A DNA stretch of 64,000 nt, taken from Pilatotrama ljubarskyi (taxonomy: Eukaryota; Basidiomycota; Agaricomycetes; Polyporales; Polyporaceae). Where the stretch lies: NCBI GenBank assembly GCA_022385805.1, contig MU277693.1:186001-250000 (forward strand). The letters are read 5' to 3'. The position numbers and the translations under genes are program-made. Positions 1-11,156 of the stretch are shown in pieces. The stretch's first letter is position 1. Every line of letters begins with the position of its first letter. Under the pieces are notes generated by a model, which made no database searches, was not told the DNA's origin, and saw nothing but the letters and a program-made list of their open reading frames with translations.

Positions 1-937
1 TTTCTCTGTTCGCAATTACACGTGAGTCTCCCAAGGAAGGGCGAAGACGAGAGCCACGTACGGAATCTGTCGAGGCCCTCCTGCACGCTTTCTCCTTCAT
101 GAGCACAGTGCTTCTGGTATATCCCTGTCAGCACCTCTCGTACGCGGAGAATCTCCTTGGCATGAATGGCGATGTCAGTCGCTTGACCCGAAGCGCCACC
201 AGATGGTTCTGGCGGCGGTATACTTGTGAGACTCGGTCTCCTATGCATGACTGGGAACACCCACGATGAATCATGATGCTTGAATGTGGTAGTGCATGCC
301 GCTTGCCCTTCTCTCCTGCGGCGAGCAATAGCGAACCCATAGAGCATGCTTGTCCGACACAGTAAGTGTGTATAGGTGACGAGACATATTGCATCTGCAG
401 CCACACGAGTCAACACCGCCTTCCGCGATACACATCGAGTAGCAAACTCACCGTATCATAGATGGCCAAACCAGCGGTTACGCTACCGCCCGGAGAGTTG
501 ATGTATACGTGGATGGGCTTCGATGTCTCCTCCGCCTCAAGAAAGAGCAGCTGAGCGACTACAAGAGCAGAGTCATTGTCCATGATCTTGCGAACGTTTA
601 GGTCGGGGCTTCCAAGCACGGGGATGCGCTTACCGGTCCGTAAAGCATGATCACCCGTTCCCGTAGCAAACGCGAGAATATGTCGTAGCTCCTCTCACCC
701 CGACCCTGCATACAGTTCCATTCCTGAGCATGCAAGCAAGGATATGTGTACACTGACCGTCTGCTCAATGACAATTGGAACCAAATTGGCTGTTACCGGA
801 TGTGCATGTCCACGCAGTGCGCTCCAGTCTCCTGCAAGCGGGTGAAGACGACGAGCGTGTCTGGCGATAGAAGGGGTTGTTTGTATCAGAGACTTCGCCA
901 GGTCTCGCAAGCAAGCATGCTTCAGAGCAAAAGACAT
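1..937 (-). CDS. clpP: ATP-dependent Clp protease proteolytic subunit, mitochondrial (partial, cut by left edge)
   Basis: Serine protease subunit of the mitochondrial ClpXP complex, which degrades unfolded matrix proteins. Exons read down the minus strand: 758-937, 634-705, 452-586, about 264-394, then about 73-220, with the last exon continuing past base 1. The start at 937 opens a basic, Ser/Thr/Arg-rich leader consistent with a mitochondrial presequence. The ClpP core follows: [13 protein letters not shown], then QLLFLEAEE and [18 protein letters not shown]. The catalytic Ser lies in [12 protein letters not shown] and the catalytic His in [11 protein letters not shown]. The third catalytic residue (Asp) would be in the missing C terminus. 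One difference from bacterial ClpP is [12 protein letters not shown], where bacteria have HQPLGG-type sequence. Introns are 47-57 bp; the donor of the fourth intron (GTGTTC) is weak, so that junction is less certain. Divergent from the Brl1/Brr6 gene. Confidence 0.93.
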
Positions 938-1216
938 GTCGACTAGACCAACTCTCGTAGGAGATTGCCAGACCAAGGCTCGGAGGCGGAAGGAGAGGCG
1001 CGAGGATAGGCGCCGGTGCGTGTACCGCGTTCACGTGATGCACGCGTTTGCGCGCTACGGGAGCGGCCCAGCCACGCCAGTCGGCCGACTCTCTTTTCCC
1101 TCTCCTCCACCGCGGCCAGCTCGCGTCGCCCTCCACTGGCCCCATACCCGCCGAAACGTGCCATTATACGACACTATATACGCACAAGTGCCCATTAGCA
1201 CGACGAACGAGCCGAC
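938..1216. promoter_or_regulatory. Shared divergent promoter region of clpP and brl1/brr6
   Basis: About 280 bp between the two start codons. It must hold both promoters. Short pyrimidine-rich tracts (about 1090-1110) lie before the right-hand gene. No specific factor site is recognised; the promoter role is inferred from gene orientation only. Confidence 0.5.
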
Positions 1217-2679
1217 ATGACGCACCGCTTACGCACGGAGAGGTCCACGGAGACTCCGATGGACTTCGAGTTCACCTCGAGACCAAGTAGCCATACGAAG
1301 CCCGTATGGGCAGCCCCTGGTCAAGACCCAAGCACACCGAGGAAACGTGAGTGTCTGAACGCTGTACGACAGAGTCTGCGCCCTCGGAACGCGAGCGGTT
1401 CTTGCCGTCACCATCCAGTCCGGAGGACTTAACCCTCGTCCCATTCATCTCGTCATACATCCCGCTCACACTCGTGCTAGGTACCTTTACGGACGTCAAT
1501 CCGTCAACACCTACATTTCCTGGTACACCTAGCGCTTCAGCCTGGCCCACCTTCGGCCAGCATAACAATGTCCCCTTCCTCTTTCAAGAGCCCGTCCCGC
1601 AGACGCCCCACACGCCCGCATGGGCACCACCAGCGAACTTCTCCCCCGAGAAGGCCTTTCCGCAGCCCGAGATCAAGGATGTAGACATGTCCGAGGCCGC
1701 GTCACCAGAAAAGGAGAAGGAAGGCGAGGGTGAACGGTCGCTCGCCGTAGGTGCGCTCCGGAGGGTGTTCAGGAAACGGAAGGCGAGGGAACGGAGCCAG
1801 GTCGGGCGTCGTCGTGCGAGAGTAGATGATGGGGAGAGTAGTGCGGAGGAGAGTGGCGAGGAGGACGACCGGTACGGGGCCGTCACGCGCAAGACGTCTA
1901 ATCACTACACCCTCAACCTTGCGGGTCCTGCGCCGCCTCAGTCTGACTTGCCGTATCGACTTCTTGGGTGTGTCTTCCCTAGTACTCCCTCTAAATTGCT
2001 TACTCAAGTCGCCCTCCCTCCCGCAAACAGTTATGTCCAAGTCGTCTTCAATGCGTCACTAGTCTTCATCGCCATATACCTCGCAGTTCAGTTCATCCTC
2101 ACAGTGCAACACGACGTGGAGCATCGTGTCGCTGAGTACTCCATGGACATCGTCCAAGAGATTGCACAATGCGCGCTACTACACAGGACCAACCTCTGCG
2201 CGCAGAACGCCGTCCCGGCGATGGCACACCAATGCGCTGCTTGGGAAACTTGTATGAACCGCGATCCGACCAAGGTCGGCCGTGCGCGCATCAGCGTCGA
2301 GGTCCTCGGCGAGGTCATCAACTCCTTCGTCGAGCCAATCAGCTGGAAGACGCTGGTACGTCCTGAGCATCTCTCTTGTCGCTGCTCCATTGACACTGTA
2401 TGCGCGCAGTTCTTCGTCGTCGTCTCGCTCGCGTTCTTCACCTTCTTCGTCAACTCGCTCCTCATGCTCTTCCGCTCGCGCGTCAACCCCGCCGCGCACC
2501 TCGCACCCCCGCACGTCCCGCCTTACCCCATTGCACCGCACATCCCGTTCCCGACGCCGCATGGCTACCTCCCCCCTGCACACGAGTGGGGCGCGAAGGG
2601 CTGGAGGCCGGAAGAGACGGAAGAAGCGGCGACGCGGAGGCGACGGCTCGAGGATGGGCAGGCAGCGAAGGTAAAGTAG
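1217..2679 (+). CDS. brl1: Brl1/Brr6 family nuclear envelope membrane protein
   Basis: Integral protein of the nuclear envelope/ER; yeast Brl1 and Brr6 assist nuclear pore assembly and membrane lipid homeostasis. Exons 1217-1346, 1481-1967, 2031-2355 and 2410-2679 give 403 residues; a second in-frame ATG at 1259 is an alternative start. The N-terminal half is disordered and charged, with a basic stretch (RKRKARERSQVGRRRAR) and an acidic SAEESGEEDD run. The C-terminal half is the Brr6-like domain: a membrane segment (FNASLVFIAIYLAVQFILTV), the lumenal part with its conserved cysteines (CALLHRTNLC and CAAWETC), FVEPISWKTL, and a second membrane segment (FFVVVSLAFFTFFVNSLLML), then a Pro/His-rich tail. 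The first intron (134 bp) is the least certain junction; the other introns are 54-63 bp and restore family sequence exactly (LLG-YVQVV, SWKTL-FFVV). Confidence 0.92.
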
Positions 2680-5600
2680 GCGGACGTGAGCTTGCGGCGT
2701 GCGCGCGAGGTTCGCTCAGTCGTTGTGTGGCTTGTGACTTGGAGCGAGGAGGTTGGTAGAAGTGGACAAGATGTGGCATTGAAGAAAAGCATTTTCCCCT
2801 TCTCGTCATATGTGGCTGATCTACCTTGACTGCATATTCTCGGTTCCTATCGCAAGACATTACTACTACTTACTATAGGTGAGCTCGTGCGTCCAGAGTT
2901 TCTCTCGACCAGAATCTGATTTCAGTGTTCCGCAGGACAGTATGAGATACCTGTGTTCTATGCCAGTCATTGCGAGCTGCGCCCCTGTCATGCAAAGGGT
3001 GCTGAACCATTTATGCCGTGTCTTCTTACGTCCGCCCCTGGCTCTCCACGCCGCCGCGTCGTCGGCAACCTACCGCTCCGGAGCAAGTACCGAGCTCTGG
3101 TCACCCACACATTTCGGACATACAGGTCACACTCTAAGTGGATTCAGATGGGTATCGTCATCCGCGCATAGGCACCGTCCTCCGCATGCAGACCCACGGA
3201 ACACTCCGCGCCGCGGCAAGCAAGGGCGCTGCACCTCGATATAGATCTCGCATTCCCAGCCGCGGGAACGATTTGCGCGTGCATGCTTGCGTGCGGGAGC
3301 TCACGCTGGATATACTTGGTTGGCCGTGCAAGCTCGCACTTTTGACTAGGGAAGTTCTGCATGTTGGCAGGCCCGGGATAGGTGACTTTCGCATGGTGGT
3401 GCAAGATGATATCACTAACATATGTCAACTCTCCCATACAGATGGCAGGCACGACGCTCGATGCTCAGGGTTCATGGTTCGGCCCGTCTTCGACCTGGAA
3501 GTGAACCATATGCTTCCGGAAACCTCCTTCAGACCGGGAACCAGTCGGCTGGCGGTACCGCGAGGCCGGCGTAGACGAGCCTGCTGCTAGGTAAATCCGC
3601 CCGTTCCCAGGTGCCTGAAGCTCCAGGTACCCAAAAGGTTCGGAGAATGTCCGCGGGGAGAACGCAGCTTTTCCTGCGCATCAACATCAACGATACACGC
3701 CATACTTGGACTCTGGTCGGCATCTCTCCCTTCTGCAGGCGCACATCCACGCTGCGTTCCTGTGAGTCATCCATTCTCGGTAGCTTGTGTGTTCCCGAAA
3801 TGACTTCATATAGGTACGTCTTCCGACCCCGGTCCTGGGCCGCTGACACGAAGACATTTGCTGACGCACACTCGTTGCACACTGGGATGCATATGGCGGT
3901 ACCGGAACCATCCCAGGCATCGTCGCGACCACGACGCTGCAGTTCCGATGCTTAGCTACGGTACGCTTACTGTGCGATTCGAGCTCACAAATGTCACCGC
4001 AGCCCGGCTCCATACCTCCATACCTCCGTCGCATTCCCGCGGAAAGTAGCCGGTGTAGAACCGCACACGTCGGGCTCAGGCACGGCGTGTATATCTGGGA
4101 TCACGGTCCCTACGAACGCGGTACTCCGGGTTGATAGCGTTGAATGTAAGTATGCACATGGGCCTCTTCGGCCGGAGCTCCATCTATTACCATTCGCCAC
4201 CCTCGAAGTCATAGAGCCGACCGTGCCTCGTTGACGTACCGCTTTCAGTGGGCAATCCCCGCCAAGTCCCAGTTACTCGCGGTGTGGTTCTAAACGACTT
4301 TCGTAGGGTTATGGCTCTGCAAATCCAGACCCAGGTCTCACGCTTCTATCCCCGAATATCTGTTTGGTTTGAACCCCTTGGCGTTCTGACGTTCATGCCG
4401 CTCATGCCATATTTGCGGGCGGTGTCCCCGCCGCGCTCGGTCTCTGTCTAGATCCAAGCTATTCCTGCAGCATGGTGAGATGTGCCTATCTCGCACTCTC
4501 TCAAGCGCCATGACCTGAGGGATGTATATACTGGGCGCGCGCCGCCTGCGTTGCGCCGCCAAGATCCATGGGGCTACCCGTGGCCCATGGGCATCGAATT
4601 ACATTTCGAATAGGTAAGCCGCCACCGGCTCGCCATGCACCCGCCAATGCTGGGTCTCTCTGAGCGCTGAGCAAGCCTCCGACCGCTACATATTCGACAT
4701 CATACTCATCCGCGCTCGAGCATTCGGCACAAGCGTCCATCGCGAGTACCATGTCAGCCCTCCGGGTGCGCTTGCCCCGGAAAGCCTTCTCGAGCCACCA
4801 GGCCTGTACTCCCTGTACGTCATGCTCTCGTACTGAACGCTTCGCCGAACTATTCTGACATCAATGTGCGATATGTAGCTGCGTACGCGCTCCCCGAGGT
4901 GGTCAGGAGCGTTGGCGCCGACTATTACCACAGCCTCTCACTGCAGGGGTTCAGTACCCCCGGACGGTCTGAGCTAATGCTGTACGGCGGTGCCGCCCGA
5001 CATCAACCCTACGAGTCTCCTTCAGGGATTCACTCCGAGGCTCGATTGCAGATTGAAAGCACTCTGGCAACACACCGCGCAGCGACCTCCTCTGGAACTC
5101 CTAGACACCACTCCTGAAGGCCTGAATCTGCCAAGCACCTTCACCGTTCACTCCTCGACTGATTTTCCCGCCCTCCCCGCATCGATTGGTGGGTAAGCTC
5201 AGGAGGCGTGCCACTTGGGGGTCGGTGGCGAGACCGAAACATCAGTTCGGGCGGTGCGGAAGTCCCGGTACAGCAGGTAAGAACTGAAATTGACCTCCGG
5301 GGTCCCCAGTGTGAGCACAGCGCTTGCCCCTTGATCGCACGTTGCTCCTTGTAGGCGCTACCCCGTCAAGTTCACATTGTACGCCACTCAGTCCTCGCGT
5401 ACAAAGCACTGAGCAGCATGCCACCCATGTGTCGCTTGCATTTTCTTGCGGTCAAATAGAACACACCGAAGAAGTGTCTCAGGAAGTGAGGAGGAGGGAG
5501 TGGCAGATAGGCGATCTGCGATCTTGTGTGGGCGCAGACGCGGGGTTCCGGGGTCCTCGCGATCACGACGTGCCAGTGCGCGCGGCGAGCGGTCGTTGGG

Positions 5601-5871
5601 CGTGGTCTTCGGGTGATTGCGTTCTGCTCACGGCGTCTTATATCCCAACAAGCCATGCCGTACGCCCCGAGCTTACCCTCCTTCTCTTTCCCCGACCTCC
5701 TCCTCCCCCGGAGGCACGTCGTCCGCTTTCTCCTGCTCTTTCGCAGCTTCTCCCAGGTCTCGTGGAGGGATCAGTGGCCTATTGTGAGTTGTGCATGCAT
5801 TTCGTTCAGAAACGACGTGCGCTGACTCTGGGAACGCGGCAGGTGTTACATTTTGATTTTAGATCTTCATA
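2680..5871. other. 3.2 kb without a recognisable gene
   Basis: Only short broken frames are seen on both strands, the longest about 150 codons (3138-3590, plus). Stretches around 3860-4150 and 4680-4850 on the plus strand have coding-like composition but are cut by stops in every frame, and I could not splice them into a family I know. This could be a degenerate gene, a long untranslated or regulatory region, or a gene with many small exons. The last 200 bases (about 5680-5770) are strongly CT-rich, as is usual upstream of fungal start sites, and probably serve the gene starting at 5872. Confidence 0.5.
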
Positions 5872-7878
5872 ATGTTCTCGACGAAGACCGTTCTCGTTCT
5901 CTCGCTATGCGCCTCCTATGCGCTGGCCTTCACCCCGCCAGCGAGGCTCGACATCCCTCTGCTCCTCAGTCCGGGGGGTCGACCCATGATGGGCGTGGGC
6001 ATGGTGAGTTGCCATCTTGGCACCTGCCATACAAGCCCTGCTGACTGATTGTCCCTCAGTCGTCAGGGCAGGTCCAGAACTTCAACTTCACGTTTACGAC
6101 GAGTCTGGGCTACACCGCCGTAGCTGGGAAGGGATGCAGTGGCTGCAGCAACACTCCTCTGTACGTGCTCTCGTCATGGACAAATTCGGCACCAGTCTGA
6201 CATGAGCAGGTATGACATCTCCCTCTCGTCCTCAGCGAAGAGTTTGAGTGGACAGTCGGCCGTTTCTCTTGGCTCTGGTAACTTCCAAGGATCAGTCATC
6301 AAGGAAGACTGCAAGATATACATTGCGAACGGCTCATCATGGGCGTATCCCAACCAGACTGGTAGGAGCACACCTCGAATGTCCCCGAGACGCCCATGCT
6401 AATAATCACCTAGTTGTCGTCTCAGATAACCAATCCCAGGCATCGCCCTTCGAGGAGAGCATCTCCGGGTTGCTCGGTCTCGGTACCCTCAAGAAGGCCA
6501 CGAATGCTGCGGGCTTCCCTGCTAGCTTCGACGATGGTCTGTATGGGCAGTACTACATCCGCAACCCCGACGCTACGAACTTCACGTTCGGCCTCGCCCT
6601 CAAGCGCACTCCGGTGATCCCGGGCAATAGCTCCTCTCTGACGATCGCGCCCGATTCCAAGTCCCTGGCCGACTCGGACGTCGGAACGGTGCATTGGCTC
6701 CAGCCCGACCACTCCGCGTACCAGGCGGACCAGGTCCAGTGGCGTTCAGTGCAGGACAGCATCACGAGCGGCTACCTCGCAAACAACACGCAGCCCGACC
6801 TCACTGTTCAGCTCGACGGGTGGACCGCGAAGCTCGGGAGCAACAACGTGGCCGTCACAGACCCCATCCTCGTGAACGTGGATCCGTATTTCCCGGGCAT
6901 CTACATGCCCATGCAGCAGGCGCGACTCATTCGTAGGTCATCTCGGGCATCGGTGCTGTGCCACAGGCCACTAACACGCTGCTCTCAACCTGCTCCGCGC
7001 CACAGACGATGCCATATCCGGCTCGCAGCAAACGCAGCTTTCCACGATTCCGGGCCAGACAAATGCTTGGAGCGTCCCCTGCGACACACAGATGCAGTTC
7101 ACGGTGATCATAGGCCAGCAGCGCTTCACCGTGGACCAGTCCATCCTGGTCGTCGACCAGGGCGACGGGCAGTGTCTCAGCCTCATTGAGGGTTTCACGG
7201 ACTCGTCGGTCACGCAGTATATCCTCGGGCAGAACTTCATGTCGCAGCTCTACGTGTACGTCAACTATTCCCACTCCTGGCACCCTCCCATGCACACGCG
7301 CTCATCTCCGCCCCTTCTTTTCCCGCAGCATATTCAACATCCCCAAAGACGGCACCGCCATCGTCGGCTTCGCGCCGCGCACCGTCTCCTCCACGCGCTC
7401 GCGCGACATCGGCGCGATCGTCGGCGGGACCGTCGGCGGCGTCGCGGGTGTCGTCGCGCTCGGCCTCCTCGCGTTCTACCTCATCCGCCGCCGGCAGGAC
7501 AACTCGTTCTTCAAGCGCGCCGCCGAGATCGAGGAGGAGCACAAGGTCGCGAGCACCGTCGAGCCTTACACGTTCGGCCAGAACATGGTCGCGCACCACC
7601 AGGTCGACCCCTTCAGCCCGCACACGCCCGGCTTCGGGTCCCCGCCAGCCACTGCGCACGCGCCGCTCCTCGGGATGCACGATCCCGCGCACGGTGTAGC
7701 ACCACCGTCGTACGAGGAGGCCTCGGAGAGCGGGGTCGCGTCGGGTTCGCGCTTCCCACGTGACTCGAAGGCGGGGTATCGCCGGGATACGGTGATGACT
7801 GGGATGACTGGGGGAGGTAGCCCGCCAGTGAGCCCGAATGAGACCTCATTCTCGGGCGCAGGGTCGAGTGCTGTATGA
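5872..7878 (+). CDS. Pepsin-fold (aspartic peptidase-like) type I membrane protein, apparently catalytically dead
   Basis: Exons 5872-6003, 6060-6160, 6210-6361, 6414-6932, 7006-7255 and 7329-7878 give 567 residues with a coherent frame. A signal peptide (MFSTKTVLVLSLCASYALA) is followed by a pepsin-like domain with family landmarks (ISGLLGLGTLK, WSVPCDT, IIGQQRFTVD, YILGQNFMSQLY, IFNIPKDGTAIVGFAP). Then comes a Gly/Val/Ala-rich membrane helix (about IGAIVGGTVGGVAGVVALGL) and a cytoplasmic tail containing PPSYEEA, a possible WW-domain ligand. Where active enzymes have Asp-Thr-Gly-Ser, this protein reads FTTSLGYTAV, and at the second site VNVDPYFPGIYMP, so the catalytic signature is missing at both. 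A cell-surface binding or receptor role is inference. The fourth and fifth introns (73 bp each) have the less certain edges. Convergent with the next gene. Confidence 0.86.
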
Positions 7879-8371
7879 TCTCCCTTGTACACTGTCCGTC
7901 TCTAGGACGCTTGTGCCAGCGGGTCGGAAGTTTGCCTTGTGATGGCACGTCGGTGACGACTCGGGGTAACCCTTGCATGTGTATCGTAACGAATGCTTTA
8001 TCTTATTTTCAGGCCAATGATGTGACTTCTCGCCGCTCGAGCGGGGCACCTAGGCAGTCGTCCGATTCTGATGGTATGCATGCGTGACCATCCGCGCTCG
8101 GGATGCTCGCAATGAATGCGCATCGTGTAGAGTAAACTACTCGTACACGACGATAGAGGCGAACAGAAGCACAGTGCTGTAACACCAACCGACCGCAGGG
8201 AACGTTCACTGACAGCCTTTTGACGAGACCTTACGCATGCATTTCTTTCGACCAGTACCTCCCTACGTGCCGACATTGCAGAGGTAAGGCTCACCACCGC
8301 AGTATTTATGTGCGAGTCACGCTATGGAGCAGTCAGCAACGTGGTGCGAAATCGGCAGAGTACGCTCGGAC
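7879..8371. other. Convergent 3' intergenic spacer
   Basis: About 490 bp between the stop codons of two convergent genes. It should hold both 3' untranslated regions. I see no gene, repeat or structured RNA in it. Confidence 0.5.
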
Positions 8372-9665
8372 TTACGTGATTTCCCAGAGGCCTGAGTTGG
8401 CAGCACAGAGGGCCTCGGATGCGGTCGGTATGAACGAGCCGAAGCAGGAGCTTACAGAAGCCGACCCGAACCGCACCTGCGAAGAAGACAGTCATTATCA
8501 TCAGCTCCGCTCGGGTCAAACGAAGCACCCGTGGACACATACGATAGACAGCACGCAGGTCTCGACGGTCGTCGGTTCGAAGTTGAAGAAGCTGAATTGG
8601 CACGTTCCGTGGCTCGCCGTCCACATCTGTCCTGGCCCGACGTCGATCGTCGGACTCGTCCCATTGGTCAGGGAGCTGGTGAGGGTGTTGGCGAGCCTCG
8701 AGCAGTCTCCGCTGCTCGGCGGGAAGTTGAGGAGGCCGGTCTGAAGACAGGTGTTCGCGCCTGCAGATAGTCGCGGTCAGCGAGTGCCCGAAGGGAAAGA
8801 AGCGCAATGGCACTCACATGTCTCCGCACAGACGTTCGTGACAGTCGAGCTTGGAGCTGGAGCGGATACAGTGGCGGTCACCGTCAGAGTCGCAGTGTTC
8901 GTGACGCTCTCTACCAGCGTCGTCGGGGTGGTCATGACCTCGGTCTCGGTGGCGGTCTCCGTCTCCGTGATACTTTGGACGAGGGTCGTAGGACTTATCG
9001 ATACAACGACCTCGGTCGCCGTCGCTGTCTCGGTGAAGCTCTCGATGAGTGTAACCGGCGTCGTCACGACCTCAGTTGCAGTCTCCGTCGCGGTTTCGGT
9101 CTCGAAATCGGTCTCCGTGGCAGTGGCAGTTTCGGTCAGCATCGACACTTCAGTCACCGTCGCAAGGTCCGTCTCGGTGGCTGTCTCGGTCTCAAAAGCA
9201 GTGACCGTCTCGAACTGCGTGGCGGTGATGGTAGCGGTAGCGGTGGCAGTAGCCGTCTCGGTACGGGTAGCCGTCACTGTTCTCGTCGTAGTCCTAGTTG
9301 GGCTCGCAAGGGGAGAAGGCTCCACCGCTCGCGGAGCGCGAGTGTTGCTGTTGCCAGTAGCCACCGGACTACCTTGCGCCCGTACGATGGTCGCGCAGGA
9401 GAACATGGCGAGCTCTACGGCGGTGGGACCCGAGGCGATGGTGGAAGAGGAGACGAACCGCGCGTTCTGGCAGGTGGGAGTACCCACAGTGCTGTTCTTA
9501 ACATTCTGGCGGGCTGTGAACGGCGGGTCATTAGGAGGTCACGAAAATGAGGCGGTCCGGGGAACCAAAGCTCTCACCGTTGAGATCGCGCAGGCTGCGT
9601 GCAGAGGAGCTTCCGGCGTCGATCAAGACGAGTAAAAGCGGGGCGATAATAGTTGCCTTCACCAT
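8372..9665 (-). CDS. Secreted Thr-rich mucin-like repeat protein with Cys-containing C-terminal domain
   Basis: Exons (minus) 9578-9665, 8818-9513, 8543-8760 and 8372-8476 give 368 residues. The start at 9665 opens a signal peptide (MVKATIIAPLLLVLIDAG). A short Cys-containing region (TPTCQNARF, FSCAT) follows, then about 170 residues of imperfect Thr/Glu/Ala repeats of the types TVTAT, TETAT and TTPTTLVES, expected to be O-glycosylated and extended. The C terminus is a compact Cys-containing module (VCAETCANTCLQTG, GDCSRL, GTCQFSF, ETCVLS, SSCFGSF, ALCAAN). No membrane anchor or GPI signal is evident. The architecture suggests a secreted or wall-associated structural protein or adhesin; the family is not recognised. 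The 64 bp first intron is placed by its GTGAGA donor and gives LRDLNARQNV at the junction. Confidence 0.78.
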
Positions 9666-11054
9666 GGTGAGTATGCGTCGCGGGTCGATGGACGTCGTTC
9701 CCCCGCTCAGGCGTGCAGCTTTTATGCATGCCCTTTGGTAGTATTTCCAGAGTGATCTATCCCGAAGTGGAGTTCGGGGAGGCTTGCATGGTGCGACGCT
9801 GGCGCGTTGGATTGCATGCGAAGCCTTAGTTGACAGAGATTCCGCCAAGAGCAGGAGTCTTTGCAGCGTTGCGGCGAGGGACTGTGGATGCCCTGTAAGT
9901 AGATACTCCCGAAGTCCAATCAAAGACAGAGGGACTCCCGTACCTGTTGCCGCATTACGCCATGCCGATACCCCGACATGCGGCACCGTGGCATCCCCGG
10001 CTGCTGTAGTGGACACAGGTGAGACGCTGTATTGCTCGGACGAGCAGAAGAGAGTCCGGAGAGAGTCTCGTTCACCATAGTTGGCAGGTGTGTGGCATTT
10101 AGGCTTTCGCCCCACTCATGTCCGACCCATTCAACGTCGGAGAATCTGTCGAACAGTGCTCGCTCGCGGGAGAAGCAGGGTGTCTGGAGCGCGCAGAGCC
10201 CAGACCGCTGTACCGATATGGAGTGCTGCAGGAATAGCGGCCTTCCGCCGACCATCAAGCAGTCTGACCTGCTGTTCATCGGATATGAGCCAACGGAGCA
10301 TGTCTATGTATGGGTGCGGGAATACATTACCGTCACAGAAACATTCCGGCTCGATATTGAAGGCTCGGGTAAACATACGTCGTGGACTCGGAGGTCGCGG
10401 GTGCTCCAGTGTGATTGGTGCTACATTGGCAGAAGTGTTCGGGGCCTTTTGGCGCATGACCACCCATACAGCACCCTGTGCCCGTTATTGCTCATAATAG
10501 CAGACATGACAGGCAGGATTGGCGGGGAGGTGTGGATATATGCCATTCTATGAGGTGCAGCTCAGGAAAAAGTTAGTCTCCCCTAGGCAGACGTCGCGAA
10601 GTGCACGCGCGCTCGCGTAGGAAAGTCTCGTCGTCGTGCTCCAGCGTAAGGATAGTACAGTTAGCCACCTCCATCGCGTAGTAACAATGTTGCGAGCTCA
10701 CACAGCAGTAGGGTTGAATGAGGCCGATCTAGCTGCTGCCCCTAACCTCCGAGTTGTGTGGATGCAGCTCACCAGTCAACATGTTCCATGCCTTCGAGCT
10801 AGCGCTCACTGTGACCACCGTATGTGGGACAGATGTCAAGCACTGTGGTCGCGTCTGCAGTGTCTCCGGGTCCGAACCGGGCGTTTTTACCGCAGCAGCT
10901 CACCTTCGCTGTACAGAGCATCTCGGTTTCTGACAGCGGATATGGTGACTACACTGAGTCTCTGAGTACAACGAACAACGACGCCTCACGTCGGAATCGA
11001 GCGGAGGCGTTGTAACAGCGATGGTATGTATTTAAACTAGTTACACCGAGCATG
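9666..11054. other. Intergenic region upstream of the mucin-like gene
   Basis: About 1.4 kb with only broken, low-similarity frames on both strands. The longest (10032-10553, plus) shows no recognisable motif or signal peptide. Probably promoter sequence for the minus-strand gene plus unassigned DNA. Confidence 0.4.
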
Positions 11055-11138
11055 TGCCCCATGGCTGAGTTGGTTACAGCGTCCGACTGTTACCTCCCTG
11101 ACATCGGAAGGTCGTGAGTTCGAGCCTCACTGGGGCAG
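11055..11138 (+). tRNA. trnN-GUU: tRNA-Asn (GUU) with a 10-base intron
   Basis: Folds as a full cloverleaf. The acceptor TGCCCCA pairs with TGGGGCA at 11131-11137, with discriminator G. The D stem GCTG pairs with CAGC around AGTTGGTTA. The anticodon stem TCCGA pairs with TCGGA, and the T stem GTGAG with CTCAC around TTCGAGC. The anticodon loop reads CTGTTA and then carries an extra CCTCCCTGAC (11093-11102) before the final loop A, the normal place for a tRNA intron (after position 37). The anticodon GTT is at 11089-11091. Internal box A (TGGCTGAGTTGG) and box B-like GAGTTCGAGCC are present. Exact intron edges could shift by a base. Confidence 0.93.
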
Positions 11139-11147
11139 CATGTCCTC

Positions 11148-11156
11148 TTTTTTTTT
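11148..11156 (+). terminator. RNA polymerase III T-run terminator
   Basis: Nine consecutive T about ten bases after the tRNA-Asn 3' end, the normal Pol III stop signal. Confidence 0.85.

Noticed and set aside
8751..9635. 294-codon plus-strand frame, rich in Val, Ser and Ala
   Set aside because: It is the exact antisense of the Thr-rich repeat gene. The repeat codons keep the opposite frame open; it has no signal, motif or splice logic of its own.
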